The notes under the pieces are model-generated. The model was not told where the DNA came from. It ran no database searches and saw nothing but the letters and a program-made list of their open reading frames with translations. Below, one piece after another: positions 30,077 through 39,119 of a stretch of DNA of 64,000 bases; position 1 is the stretch's first letter; every line of letters starts with the position of its first letter. The stretch lies in contig JAPOOG010000064.1 of NCBI GenBank assembly GCA_026713545.1, positions 1-64,000 on the forward strand. Reading direction: 5' to 3'. The stretch is from Bryobacterales bacterium. Lineage in GTDB: Bacteria > Acidobacteriota > Terriglobia > Bryobacterales > UBA6623. The position numbers and the translations under genes are program-made.

Positions 30077-31495
30077 TTAAACAATCTCCGAGATCACCCG
30101 GCCGTGAACCTGGGTCAGCCGTTCTTTACGACCCATGTGAAGATAGCTCAAGCCGTCCTGGTTCAACCCAAGCTGGTGCAGCATCGTGGTGTGGATGTCG
30201 CGGAAGTGGTAGGGCTTCTCGATCGCGCGAAGCCCGATCGCATCGGTAGCTCCGACCGTCTGGCCGCCCTTGATTCCGCCACCGGCCATCCACATCGAGA
30301 AACCCAAGTTGTGATGATCGCGGCCGACCCCACCCTGGGCTTCAGGCGATCGTCCGAACTCGCCACCCCACAGGACCAATGTTTCATCGAGCAAGCCGCG
30401 GCGCTTGAGATCCTTCAGTAGACCGGCCACCGGTTTATCGGTCTCCGACGCCATGCGGAGATGGTTTTCTTCGATGTCTTTGTGGGCGTCCCACTGCAAG
30501 TTGCCGGGACCGCCGCCGGAAACAACGCACACGAACCGCACGCCGCTCTCCACCAATCGTCGCGCCAGCAGGCAGCGTCGGCCATAGTCATTCGTCGGCT
30601 CGACTCCGACCCCATAGAGATCCAACGTCTCCTGCGGCTCGTTGCCGAGATCCAAAACCTCTGGCGCTTCCATCTGCATCTTGAACGCCAAGTCGTAAGC
30701 CTTGATCCGCGCACCGAATTCATCTTCGTCCTCGGCCAGGGTCTGCTCGTTGAGCTTGCGAATCAGGTCGAGCGTCTCCCGGCGTTGGTCGAGCGAGACC
30801 CCCTGAGGCAGGTCGAGATTCAGAACCGGCCGAGTACCGGATCGGAACATTGTCGGCTGATACACCGCCGGCAGGAAGCCGTGCATATACATCGGCTGGC
30901 CTGCCTCGAGCGCCCCGTCGGGGTCAGGCATCACTACATACGAGGGCAGAGATTCGCTCTCGGACCCAAGACCGAAGACGGTCCACGACCCCATGCTCGG
31001 GAAGCCCGGCACGATACGTCCGGTGAACAGTTCGTACTGCGCCGCCGAATGGACGACCATATCGCCATGGCAGCTTCGCAACACCGCGATGTCGTCGATG
31101 CACTCGGCGGTATAGGGAAACAGGTCAGAGACTTCGATGCCGCTCCGGCCGTACTTCTTGAAAACCCGCTTGGTACCGAGGAGCTTGGCGTCTTCCTTGA
31201 CGAACTGGTACTTCGCCTCTCCGAATTCCTTCGGGCGCGGCTGTCCGTGCAACTCGTTCAACAACGGCTTGGGGTCGAACGTCTCGACCTGGCTCGGCCC
31301 GCCCGCCATGAACAGAAAGATGACGGATTTCGCCTTGGCATTGTGATGCGGCGGTTTGGCCGCCAAAGGATTCAGGTTCGCCCCACGAGCCCGCTCGCGC
31401 CGGAGCATCGAGGCCAGCGCCAAAGCACCGAAACCACAGAAGCCGTCACGGATGAACTCCCGCCGGTTGCGGGTGAATCGAACATGTTCCGGCAT
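30077..31495 (-). CDS. DUF1501 family protein, Tat-like N-terminus
   Basis: A 472-residue DUF1501 protein. The N-terminus has a twin-arginine-like NRREFIRDGFCGFGALALASML segment, suggesting Tat export. The conserved core includes SVIFLFMAGGPSQVETFDPKP, the VHSAAQYELFTG and the GRSPEAQGGVGRDHH blocks, which resemble sulfatase/phosphatase folds. The family is abundant in planctomycetes and acidobacteria and always travels with DUF1549/DUF1553 genes. It begins 1 nt after the preceding gene ends. No activity is established. Confidence 0.9.
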   Translation of the reverse strand: MPEHVRFTRNRREFIRDGFCGFGALALASMLRRERARGANLNPLAAKPPHHNAKAKSVIFLFMAGGPSQVETFDPKPLLNELHGQPRPKEFGEAKYQFVKEDAKLLGTKRVFKKYGRSGIEVSDLFPYTAECIDDIAVLRSCHGDMVVHSAAQYELFTGRIVPGFPSMGSWTVFGLGSESESLPSYVVMPDPDGALEAGQPMYMHGFLPAVYQPTMFRSGTRPVLNLDLPQGVSLDQRRETLDLIRKLNEQTLAEDEDEFGARIKAYDLAFKMQMEAPEVLDLGNEPQETLDLYGVGVEPTNDYGRRCLLARRLVESGVRFVCVVSGGGPGNLQWDAHKDIEENHLRMASETDKPVAGLLKDLKRRGLLDETLVLWGGEFGRSPEAQGGVGRDHHNLGFSMWMAGGGIKGGQTVGATDAIGLRAIEKPYHFRDIHTTMLHQLGLNQDGLSYLHMGRKERLTQVHGRVISEIV

Positions 31496-31496
31496 A

Positions 31497-33515
31497 TCAG
31501 TTCAGGTAGAGGAAAGAGTTCAAGTTGAACATCGCCAAGGCGAACTCCCTCAACGGTTGCTTCTCGATAAACGCAACGGCAAGCCGCTTTTCGGTCGCGC
31601 CAGGCATCCGCCCGGTGGTGAGCAAATAGGCGCGCTCGACCTGCTGGGCCGGGCTCCTGCCCACCTCCCGCACCAGGCGCTTGGCGAAGGCCTCGGCGAG
31701 TTCGTTCGATGTCCGGCCATTGAGCAATTCCAGCGCCTGAGGAGCGTGAGTGCTTGCCTCGCGGCGGGCGCAACTCGTCATCAAGGCCGGCTGATCGAAC
31801 ACTTCCATGAACGGCAGCCGCAGATTCCTCTTCGCAATCAGATAGACCGATCGGCGATAGTGGTCTTCGGAGTTCTTGGCGACTTGCCACTGGTGCGGCT
31901 TGTACAACGAGTCCACGAGTTCCTGTTCCACGGGGATCATGATGCTTTCCCCGCCCCGCTTCGGATTCAGCTTGCCGCTAACCGCCAGCATCGCATCCCG
32001 AATCTCTTCGGCTTCCAGACGCCGCCGGTTGAACTTCCACAAGAGCCGGTTCTGCGGGTCTGCCTCCGTTGCCCTCTTCTCGTCAGGAGACAGCGAAGAT
32101 TGCCGGTAGGTGCTGCTCATCACCATCATGCGGTGCATCGGTTTGGCCTTCCAACCGCCGTCGACATAGGCATTGGCCAAGTGATCGAGCAACTCGGGGT
32201 GACTCGGGCGGTCGCCCATGAATCCGAAGTCGTTGGGGGTATTGACAATCCCGTTCCCGAAGTGAGACGCCCACATGCGGTTCACGGCGACGCGCGCCGT
32301 CAGCGGATGTTGCGGGTCAGTCAGCCAGTGCGCGAGCCGCGTCTTCGGATTCGGAGTGTCCTTAGGGATCTCCGGCTCACCGTCGGGAAGGAGAACGCCC
32401 AGAGGCCGCATGCCGACCTCTTCGCCCTTCCTCGCGTAATTCCCCCGCTCCAGGAGGTGAATGGGCGATCGCTTCTCGCGGTCATTCCTGATGCTCGCGA
32501 TGGCTGGAAGCGGCTTGGGGATTTGCGCCTCCAGTTCCTTGATCCGGGCCTGAATCTTTTTCTCTGCCGCTTCTTTCTCCTCGCCTTTCAGGCCTTTCGT
32601 CTCACCCCGGAGCTTCTTGATCTGCTTCTCGATACGCTCCGTGGTGCTCTTGACGTAGTCTTGCTCCTCTTGCGGCGCGATAACAATCTGGTGCTCCTGT
32701 GTTTCCGCGAGGAAGGCTTGCAAGCGGTAATAGTCCTTCTGCCGGATCGGGTCGAACATGTGGTCGTGGCAGCGGGCGCAACCCACGGTCAGGCCGAGAA
32801 AAGCCGCTCCGATGATGTCGGTCCGCTCGGTGAGCACTTCGTTGCGGCTGCTCGCCACTTCCTGGTTGCCGGCGTTCCGGCGTACCGCGCCGAGGCGATG
32901 GAACCCCGCCGCGATCTGCATCTCGCGGTTGTCCGGACCGATCTCATCGCCGGCGAGTTGCTCACGGACAAACTGATCGAAGGGCTTGTCGTTGTTGAAC
33001 GCCTGGATCACGTAGTCGCGGAAGCGCCACGAGCCGTGCATCGTGCGATCGTACTCGAAGCCTTCGGTCTCGGCGAAACGCACCAGGTCGAGCCATCGCT
33101 GTCCCCAGCGCTCGCCGTAGTGTTGGCTCGCAAGAAGACGATCCACGACTTTTTCGTAAGCGTCAGGCGAGCGGTCGAATACGAAATCGGCGACCTCGCC
33201 AGGAGACGGAGGAAAGCCGATCAGGTCGAACGTCACGCGGCGAATCAAGGTCGCTCGGTCCGCTTCGGGAGCCGGCCGCAGCCCCTTTTCCTTGAGCTTC
33301 TCGAGAACGAAGGCGTCCATCGAGTTGCGAACCCAGGTTTGATCACTCGGATTCGAAAACGCCGGGACGGCAGGGCAGCTTCGTTCTTGAAGAGACCAGA
33401 ACTTGCGCTCTGAATCGCGGTACTCCGGCTCGACTCCGACCGAGGCGGCGAACACGACCGAGGCGGCGATCAGTATCGCGCCGCTGGATAGCAACAGCCG
33501 TCGACTCTGCGGCAT
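31497..33515 (-). CDS. DUF1549/DUF1553 protein (PSD1-type)
   Basis: A 672-residue exported protein. The start at 33515 (MPQSRRLLLSSGAILIAASVVFAA) gives a signal peptide; the frame continues upstream but without features. DUF1549 occupies about residues 65-260 (TLIRRVTFDLIGFPPSPGEV, RWGQRWLDLVRFAET) and contains a CARCHDH haem-like motif in VGCARCHDHMFDPI. DUF1553 covers about residues 350-640 (TRLAHWLTDPQHPLTARVAVNRMW, QSSLSP, ASTHAPQALELLNG). A Lys/Glu-rich coiled-coil stretch lies between them. It is the first gene of the four-gene operon. Confidence 0.9.
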   Translation of the reverse strand: MPQSRRLLLSSGAILIAASVVFAASVGVEPEYRDSERKFWSLQERSCPAVPAFSNPSDQTWVRNSMDAFVLEKLKEKGLRPAPEADRATLIRRVTFDLIGFPPSPGEVADFVFDRSPDAYEKVVDRLLASQHYGERWGQRWLDLVRFAETEGFEYDRTMHGSWRFRDYVIQAFNNDKPFDQFVREQLAGDEIGPDNREMQIAAGFHRLGAVRRNAGNQEVASSRNEVLTERTDIIGAAFLGLTVGCARCHDHMFDPIRQKDYYRLQAFLAETQEHQIVIAPQEEQDYVKSTTERIEKQIKKLRGETKGLKGEEKEAAEKKIQARIKELEAQIPKPLPAIASIRNDREKRSPIHLLERGNYARKGEEVGMRPLGVLLPDGEPEIPKDTPNPKTRLAHWLTDPQHPLTARVAVNRMWASHFGNGIVNTPNDFGFMGDRPSHPELLDHLANAYVDGGWKAKPMHRMMVMSSTYRQSSLSPDEKRATEADPQNRLLWKFNRRRLEAEEIRDAMLAVSGKLNPKRGGESIMIPVEQELVDSLYKPHQWQVAKNSEDHYRRSVYLIAKRNLRLPFMEVFDQPALMTSCARREASTHAPQALELLNGRTSNELAEAFAKRLVREVGRSPAQQVERAYLLTTGRMPGATEKRLAVAFIEKQPLREFALAMFNLNSFLYLN

Positions 33516-33684
33516 TCCGTTCTCAGCGTCCAGGTTTCTTTTCGCCGAACGCACCCTTTTGCCAACCAACGAGAGGGCTCCCGGCGAATCGCAAAACTCC
33601 ACAATAATCATAGCGCAACGCCCCGAAGCTGCCGTGCCGACGCAATCTGGAACGTTCCCCTTTCTCAACATGGGTTCCCTTGGT

Positions 33685-33733
33685 GTTCGCCGCAGCCCAA
33701 GCAGCCCGGAGGGCTACGGGAGCTACGGCGAAC
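33685..33733. repeat. REP-like palindromic element
   Basis: The outer arms GTTCGCCG (33685-33692) and CGGCGAAC (33726-33733) are perfect complements. Inside, AGCCC and GGGCT with a GGA loop make a second stem. The overall design, a GC-rich palindrome with an internal hairpin about 50 nt long, fits REP-type elements. No second copy was found in this window. Confidence 0.55.
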
Positions 33734-34068
33734 GCTGCGCTTCGCGCATTTTCCTGGGACAAACGGGATTCTCGCACTTTTGCAGGATATCCCTGCAAAC
33801 GGCGCTCGTCGTGAGGCCCACCCAGAACAGTTGACGGTGCGAGGACATGTGCACACCTCCGTACCCCCGTTCTGCACTTGTGCGCAACAGTTTGCAGCAA
33901 AAAATTGGAAGTAGAGGGCAGGAAAGCATTGATTTAGCAGTGGGTTCGGCGGTTCGGGCGGCGGTTCCTGGTGGTGCTATCGTTGTGCAACAACAGCGAA
34001 CCGAACAGACGAAAAAGCCGTGTTTCGTGTCTCGTGTTTCGTGAAAAACCTTACCGGACGTGTTTCAG

Positions 34069-34160
34069 GCGCAGGCGGCTCGCACCTCGTTCTGCCGGCC
34101 CTCTCACGCCTGCCTGCAGCAGGCAGGCACTCCGCCTCGCCAGGTGGTGACAAAGGCAGC
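34069..34160 (+). repeat. Interspersed repeat, copy D
   Basis: Shares GCGGCTCGCACCTCGT, CTCTCACGC and CGCCTCGCC blocks with copies A and C, in the same orientation as C. It contains an extra palindrome (34108-34128) replacing the ACTTCG that follows CTCACGC in the other copies, which looks like an insertion within the repeat. Confidence 0.7.
34108..34128. repeat. 21-bp palindrome inside repeat copy D
   Basis: GCCTGCCTGC, a single A, then GCAGGCAGGC form a perfect inverted repeat. It lies exactly where copy D departs from copies A and C, so it is the extra DNA in that copy. Confidence 0.65.
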
Positions 34161-34283
34161 ATTCGCCGGAGACTCATGGGCGTGATCTCACCTCCTCGAT
34201 TTTTTCTGCGCATTTCCTTCGCGGGGGCCAGGATTCCCACCCCACTGTCCTCATGCTAGGCAGGCCGGAGATGTAAAAACAAG

Positions 34284-34299
34284 ACTGAAGGGCTTCAGT
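34284..34299. repeat. Short perfect inverted repeat
   Basis: ACTGAAG and CTTCAGT flank GG, followed by ACCTTTT. The effective loop is tiny, so a real terminator is doubtful. Confidence 0.3.
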
Positions 34300-34485
34300 A
34301 CCTTTTGGCCATAGGGGAACTTTCTGCCTGGCTCACATTGGGAACAATTCACACTACGTCGACACAACCTGAAGCTACAGAGGTCCTCCCGCTTTTTTCC
34401 GGCTCATCCGAGTGAAGTCCGGGGCGGAGAGACCCGGTTGCGGTTCGCTAACATGGGCCATGCATCGCCTACTGATGAACCTCTC

Positions 34486-35493
34486 ATGAAACTCGGTCTC
34501 GATCTCTTCAGCCTGCGCTCTCAGAAATGGACGGCCTTCGAACTGCTCGACTACAGCGCGCAGCTCGGGGTCAAGACGGCGCACTTCTCCGAACCGCGTT
34601 TCCTGGGCAGTATGGAAGGATCCCACCTCGACCGGGTCAAGTCTCATGCCGACCGCCTCGGTCTCGATCTTGAAGTCGGCTTCACCTCGATCTGCGAGAC
34701 GTCGCATCGTTTCGAGCCCGAGCACGGCACGCCCGCGGCTCAGCTCCGCCGCATGCTCCAGGTTGCGCGGCGGCTGGGCTCACCGATCGTTCGGTGTTTT
34801 CTCGGCACTTCGGAGGACCGTGAAGGGCCGATCCCCCTGGAACAGCACATCGAGAACACCATCAAGACCTGCAAGGCGGTTCGCTCCGAAGCGCTTGACC
34901 TGGGCCTGAAGATTGCGGTCGAGAATCACGCCGGCGACCTGCAATCCCGCCAGCTTCGGATGCTCATCAAGGAAGCCGGACCGGAGTACGTCGGGGCGCT
35001 CTATGACGCCGGCAACGCAGCCTGGACCCTGGAGGATCCTCTGCTGGCTCTCGAAACCCTCGCTCCTTATGTCCTGACCTCCGGTATGCGCGATTCGGCG
35101 ATCTGGGAGGTTCCGGGCGGCGGGGCGGTGCAATGGGTGCCGATGGGCTCGGGCAATGTCGAGATCGACAAGGTGGCTGAACGCTACGCCGAGTTGTGCC
35201 CCGGCAAAGTTTTCTCACTCGAGATCATCAATACCCGCACAGCTCGGATCTTCCGCTATTGGGATGAGACGTTCTGGAGACACTATCGCGATGTCCCGGC
35301 CTGGGTCTTCGCCCAGTTCCTGCGGCGCGCACGGTCAGGTTCGCCTTATGAGAATGCGCCGCCCGGACCACAGGGCGCGTCTCCGGACAGCCCGGCGTTC
35401 AAAGAGTTCCTTGTCGATGAAGAGCGCCGCGACGTCGAGCAGGCAGTGGAGTATTGCCGCACGACACTCGGTCTCGAAGGCCGTGTTTCGTGA
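34486..35493 (+). CDS. Sugar phosphate isomerase/epimerase-like TIM-barrel protein
   Basis: A 335-residue protein of the xylose-isomerase-like TIM-barrel class. It starts MKLGLDLFSLRS and contains the IAVENHAGDL, YVGALYDAGNA and the GMRDSA blocks, the usual places for metal-binding Glu, Asp and His. The substrate is unknown. The ATG at 34486 gives the family N-terminus; an ATG at 34453 adds a poorly conserved piece. Its end runs straight into repeat copy C. It is divergent from the DUF1549 operon. Confidence 0.82.
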   Translation: MKLGLDLFSLRSQKWTAFELLDYSAQLGVKTAHFSEPRFLGSMEGSHLDRVKSHADRLGLDLEVGFTSICETSHRFEPEHGTPAAQLRRMLQVARRLGSPIVRCFLGTSEDREGPIPLEQHIENTIKTCKAVRSEALDLGLKIAVENHAGDLQSRQLRMLIKEAGPEYVGALYDAGNAAWTLEDPLLALETLAPYVLTSGMRDSAIWEVPGGGAVQWVPMGSGNVEIDKVAERYAELCPGKVFSLEIINTRTARIFRYWDETFWRHYRDVPAWVFAQFLRRARSGSPYENAPPGPQGASPDSPAFKEFLVDEERRDVEQAVEYCRTTLGLEGRVS

Positions 35494-35527
35494 CCCGAGG
35501 GGTGAAGGAGGCGAGATAACCGCTACC

Positions 35528-35609
35528 CCTGCGCGCGCCCAGCGGCTCGCGCCTCGTCCTGGCGGCTCTCTCACGCACTTCGCCTCGCCACGCGGTGTGA
35601 CATGCAGGC
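35528..35609 (+). repeat. Interspersed repeat, copy C
   Basis: The most complete plus-strand copy, aligned end to end with copy A (reverse complement). Its right end ATGCAGGCTAACC supplies the TAG stop of the minus-strand CehA-like gene (35609-35611), just as copy B does for the M81 gene. The left side begins 34 nt after the isomerase-like gene's stop codon. Confidence 0.75.
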
Positions 35610-36616
35610 TAACCGCCGAAGGCCGGCTGCACCCAGGCATACCTGCCATCCGACCGGGTCACCGTCGCTCTCACATAAGCTTCGCCGGGACGAAGCTCAT
35701 ACTTCGCCTCCAGCCCGTGAACCACAGCGAGCACCTTGCCACCCTTGCCGATGAAGCGTGTCGTGTACTTAAAATTCAACTCTTCCCGGATCGCGATCTC
35801 CAACCCCTTCGAAGAGCGCTCGACGGTATCGAGATTCACGCCGGTGGATGCGTAAAACCTCCCCTGCTCCAGAGCTTGCACAATCGCGGCTTCCGAAAGC
35901 TCCGGCGCCAGCACCGAAACCCAGCCGCGGCCCGGATTCGAAAGCGTCGGCCCGAATTCCTTGAAGTTGTGCGCATCGTCGACCGCGATGCCATAGACCT
36001 CACGGCCCACGCTCAGCACCACGTCCCACATTGCCTCCAAACTGGGCGAGCCACCCCCTCCGAAATTATGGGTCGTCGGAATCCCGTTGTACACCTCGAA
36101 CAGCTTCATGTCGTTGACCCGCGCCAACTCGTCCGGCGTCACCGCCCAACGGTAGTTCGGGTGGTTCAGGGAAGGCACTGCGTCAGCCGCCCGGATCGCG
36201 TCAACGTTCTTCTGAATCGTGTCCAGGACACTGTGCCCGAAAGCCGGCGGGATGGTCTTGCGAAGCCCGAAGGCGTTGACGTGGACCGGCTTTTCCTCGT
36301 ACCGCGACGTGACTTCTTCACCGGCGATCAGCAAGAATCGCTCGTCCGCAGCGAAGAACGAATTCAGCGGCCCCGGGTTCGTGAAGTAGTTGTGATCGGT
36401 GAGCACCAGGAACTGATAGCGGTGCTCCTTGTACCAGCGCGCCACCGCATCCGGCGTGCTGTCGCCATCGCTGTTGATCGTATGCGTGTGAAGATTGCCC
36501 TTGTACCAGTTCAACTTCGGTGCCGAGGCCGCCTGCCGTCCGGACGAAAACGCCCAGACCCAGGCCGTGAGGAAGACCAAACCAACTCGAAGCAACCAAG
36601 CGGATCGAAGTTTCAT
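35609..36616 (-). CDS. CehA/McbA-like PHP-domain hydrolase, exported
   Basis: A 335-residue protein starting at 36616 with a signal peptide (LRSAWLLRVGLVFLTAWVWAF). The PHP motif GNLHTHTINSDGDSTPD is followed by LVLTDHNYF, the SLNHPNY and VDDAHNF blocks, matching the metal-binding histidines and aspartates of this superfamily. The frame stays open upstream to 36943 but has no export signal or similarity. The last residues overlap repeat copy C, which provides the stop. The PQQ dehydrogenase is upstream in the same direction, 140 nt away. The substrate is unknown. Confidence 0.83.
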   Translation of the reverse strand: MKLRSAWLLRVGLVFLTAWVWAFSSGRQAASAPKLNWYKGNLHTHTINSDGDSTPDAVARWYKEHRYQFLVLTDHNYFTNPGPLNSFFAADERFLLIAGEEVTSRYEEKPVHVNAFGLRKTIPPAFGHSVLDTIQKNVDAIRAADAVPSLNHPNYRWAVTPDELARVNDMKLFEVYNGIPTTHNFGGGGSPSLEAMWDVVLSVGREVYGIAVDDAHNFKEFGPTLSNPGRGWVSVLAPELSEAAIVQALEQGRFYASTGVNLDTVERSSKGLEIAIREELNFKYTTRFIGKGGKVLAVVHGLEAKYELRPGEAYVRATVTRSDGRYAWVQPAFGG

Positions 36617-36756
36617 ATCGCATAAACCTACCACAGCCGGATCACCTTGCAGCGACCCGCTCAGCCGAGGCGGAATCAAGAGATGATCGAGCGTCGCCTT
36701 ACGGGTGTCCCCCGTCCGAGGGTCTACGCGCCATGCGGTTCCTATCGTGAAAGCGG

Positions 36757-38901
36757 CTAGAGCGAGTCGCGAGAGAGAAGAAAGGCATGGACCTGCAACA
36801 TTTCGTTCCGCGAAAGGATTTCGGCGAACGGGGCCATGGCGGTGCCGGGCCGCCCTTTCGTCACCGTGTCGACGAACTGCGCCGGGCTGAGCCCGGTCCT
36901 GAAAAGGCTCGGCCCCGCCGCCCCGCCGCCGGATCGATGACAACCTGCGCAGCGTCCCCGGTAGATCCGTTCACCGGCAGCGATCGCGTCCGCCCGGCCC
37001 AGAAGCGGGTTTCGCAACTCTGCCGGACCGGGCGGCGGTGCAGGCGGCGCCGCCGCGGCCGTGCTCGGCTCGCCCCCTTCGGTCGGCGCAAAACCGTAAC
37101 CCGGCAAGACCCGGCCGCCGAGGGTGTGCCCCGGCTGCCCCACACGCGGCAGGCCGCCTTCGAGAAGCGTCAGGTTGGTTCCCGGAGCGACACGCGCCGG
37201 GCCCCCTCCATCCAGCGCAAAGACCCAGAGATTACCGGCCTTCGGCTCGGTGTAGTAGAACGTCATGTCGCCGCCGATACCGCCGGACGGCACCACGAGA
37301 TACTGGATCCCGTCGAGTTCATAAGTGATCGGGCTGCCGATGATCCCCGAGCCGGTCTGGAACTTCCACAACTCCGCGCCGGTACGTGCATCGAACGCCA
37401 TGAAGTAGCCGCGCATATCGCCCGTAAACACGAGTCCGCTTGACGTCGCGACGGCGCCCGCCCAGAAAGGCGCGGGGCTCACGGCGCGCCACACCACCTT
37501 GCGGTTCACCACGTCGTAAGCGACGAAGTTGCCGGGGTGGTCGCTGGTCAGGTACTGCTGATAGTCAGCGCCGAGGTACCACTCGCCTTTGGTCGGAGGC
37601 TCGAAAGTGTCCTCGGCCCAAAACTTGTATCCCATAGCCCACTGATTCGACATGAAGTACAGCGTTTCGAGTTGCGGGTTGTAGGCCAGAGGCTGCCAGT
37701 CGATCGCGCCTTCGAGGCTGGGAATGATCGGGCCCACTTCGGGCCCGCCTGACTCGGCGATCATGTCCGGGTTTACCTTCGGGCGGCCGGTCACGGGATC
37801 GAGTCCGAAGGCCCAGTTGATGCCCGGCACAATCGGATCGCCGTAGATGAACTTGCCGTTCGTGCGGTCCAGCGCGTAGAAGAAACCGTTCTTGTCGTGG
37901 TGGAAGAGCGCTTTGACCAAGCCGTCGGAACCAAGGCCGACGTCCGCCAGCAACGGCGTGCTGACGGCGTCGTAATCCCAACAATCCCAGGGCGTGTACT
38001 GGAAGCCCCACTCGATGCCGCCGCTATCGGCATTGATGGCGATTGTGGCCGCCGTCCATTGGTTGTCGCCCTTGCGGACGTGGCAATTCCAGGGTGCGGC
38101 GTTGCCGGTATTCCAATAGACGAGGTTCAGGTCCGGGTCGTAGACGCCGGTGGTCCAGGTCGAGCCGCCGCCGTGCTTCCAGGTGTCGCCGGGCCACGTG
38201 TCGTTGCCCGGCTCGCCGGGACCAGGAATCGTGTACGCCGTCCAACGCGGCTCACCGGTCTTCGCGTCGAAGGCCTTGACAAAGCCGCGAATGCCGAACT
38301 CGCCTCCGGCCACACCGGTGAGCACCATATCCTTGACGACCAAGGGGGCGCCGGTAATGCTGTAGCCCTGCTCCCAATCGATGACCTCGACTTCCCACAC
38401 CACATCGCCAGTGTGCATGTCGAGCGCGACGAGCCGGGCGTCCATCGTCCCGACGTAGACCAACTCGCCCCAGATCGCCACGCCGCGGTTGATCGAGCCG
38501 CAGCAGTAAACGCGCTCCGTCTCGTCGGAAAGCTTGGGATCGTAGCCCCACTTCCTTGCTCCGGTTCGCGCGTCGATGGCGAAGACGCGAGACCCATCGG
38601 CCGAAACGTAGAACACACCGTTGTGAATCAGCGGTGTTGCCTCCAAGCCGCGGTTTTCACCACCGGTCGCGAACACCCACACCGGATGCAGCCGGTTCAC
38701 GTTGGCGGGCGTAATCTGGTCCAGCTCAACGTAGCGGTGGCCGTAGTAGTCACGGCCATACATCAACCACGATGAGCTATCGCCGGCGGCCTTCCTGAGC
38801 TGCTCGTAGGTGACGGGTTGGGCCTGAGCCGCCGCCCGCGGCAAGATCGCGGCGAACCCGAGGGCCGCCGCAAACAAGACAACAAACCTTGAAGTGTGCA
38901 T
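36757..38901 (-). CDS. PQQ-dependent alcohol dehydrogenase fused to cytochrome c
   Basis: A 714-residue quinoprotein, exported by a signal peptide (SRFVVLFAAALGFAA). The eight-bladed propeller shows the tryptophan docking repeats, the vicinal cysteines in RVYCCGSINRG that cover PQQ, and GDTWKHGGGSTWTTG. The catalytic Asp region is PWDCWDYDAVSTP, in which D-Y-D spaces a second Asp two residues on, as in lanthanide-type enzymes. A Pro/Ala linker leads to a C-terminal haem c domain (RGRCAGCHRSGGGAAGPSL) and a Met ligand in GTAMAPF. It should oxidise an alcohol or sugar and pass electrons to its own haem. The start at 38901 was chosen for the signal peptide. Confidence 0.88.
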   Translation of the reverse strand: MHTSRFVVLFAAALGFAAILPRAAAQAQPVTYEQLRKAAGDSSSWLMYGRDYYGHRYVELDQITPANVNRLHPVWVFATGGENRGLEATPLIHNGVFYVSADGSRVFAIDARTGARKWGYDPKLSDETERVYCCGSINRGVAIWGELVYVGTMDARLVALDMHTGDVVWEVEVIDWEQGYSITGAPLVVKDMVLTGVAGGEFGIRGFVKAFDAKTGEPRWTAYTIPGPGEPGNDTWPGDTWKHGGGSTWTTGVYDPDLNLVYWNTGNAAPWNCHVRKGDNQWTAATIAINADSGGIEWGFQYTPWDCWDYDAVSTPLLADVGLGSDGLVKALFHHDKNGFFYALDRTNGKFIYGDPIVPGINWAFGLDPVTGRPKVNPDMIAESGGPEVGPIIPSLEGAIDWQPLAYNPQLETLYFMSNQWAMGYKFWAEDTFEPPTKGEWYLGADYQQYLTSDHPGNFVAYDVVNRKVVWRAVSPAPFWAGAVATSSGLVFTGDMRGYFMAFDARTGAELWKFQTGSGIIGSPITYELDGIQYLVVPSGGIGGDMTFYYTEPKAGNLWVFALDGGGPARVAPGTNLTLLEGGLPRVGQPGHTLGGRVLPGYGFAPTEGGEPSTAAAAPPAPPPGPAELRNPLLGRADAIAAGERIYRGRCAGCHRSGGGAAGPSLFRTGLSPAQFVDTVTKGRPGTAMAPFAEILSRNEMLQVHAFLLSRDSL

Positions 38902-39058
38902 TCGACCGAGCAAGAGACAATCCCTTTCGGCACGGGGGACCCAGAGATTATCCCAGGAAGAAACTCGGAGCCGCCATTCCACACCTTATCCGCCGACCGT
39001 TCGGGCCAGCGAGTTCTTTCCCTTGTACATTCATTGCGAGCCGCGCCGCATGCCCGTC

Positions 39059-39087
39059 TTGATTCCCGTGCGATGTTGGCGTAGTAT
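39059..39087 (+). promoter_or_regulatory. Candidate sigma-70-type promoter of the TPR gene
   Basis: TTGATT (39059-39064) and TAGTAT (39082-39087) are spaced by exactly 17 bp, 33 nt ahead of the start codon. A clear AGGGAGA ribosome-binding site follows. This is the best-matching promoter in the window. Confidence 0.65.
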
Positions 39088-39119
39088 GCTTGAGTATCCA
39101 CGAGCCAAGGGAGAACACG

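Larger units (their letters stand above)
33516..34485. other. Gene-free stretch with palindromes and a repeat copy
   Basis: No convincing gene is seen on either strand across about 970 nt. The short open frames have no family similarity. It holds a REP-like palindrome (33685-33733), a short-hairpin block (34284-34299), repeat copy D (34069-34160) and an embedded 21-bp palindrome (34108-34128). Between about 34018 and 34043 the sequence carries the short repeat GTGTTTCGTG twice. Promoters of the two flanking divergent genes should lie here but I could not place them. Confidence 0.6.

Noticed and set aside
31356..33413. 685-residue plus-strand frame
   Set aside because: Antisense to the DUF1549/1553 gene; no domain or start signal.
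33723..33929. Small cysteine-containing minus-strand ORF
   Set aside because: No family similarity; it overlaps the palindromic region and lacks a start signal.
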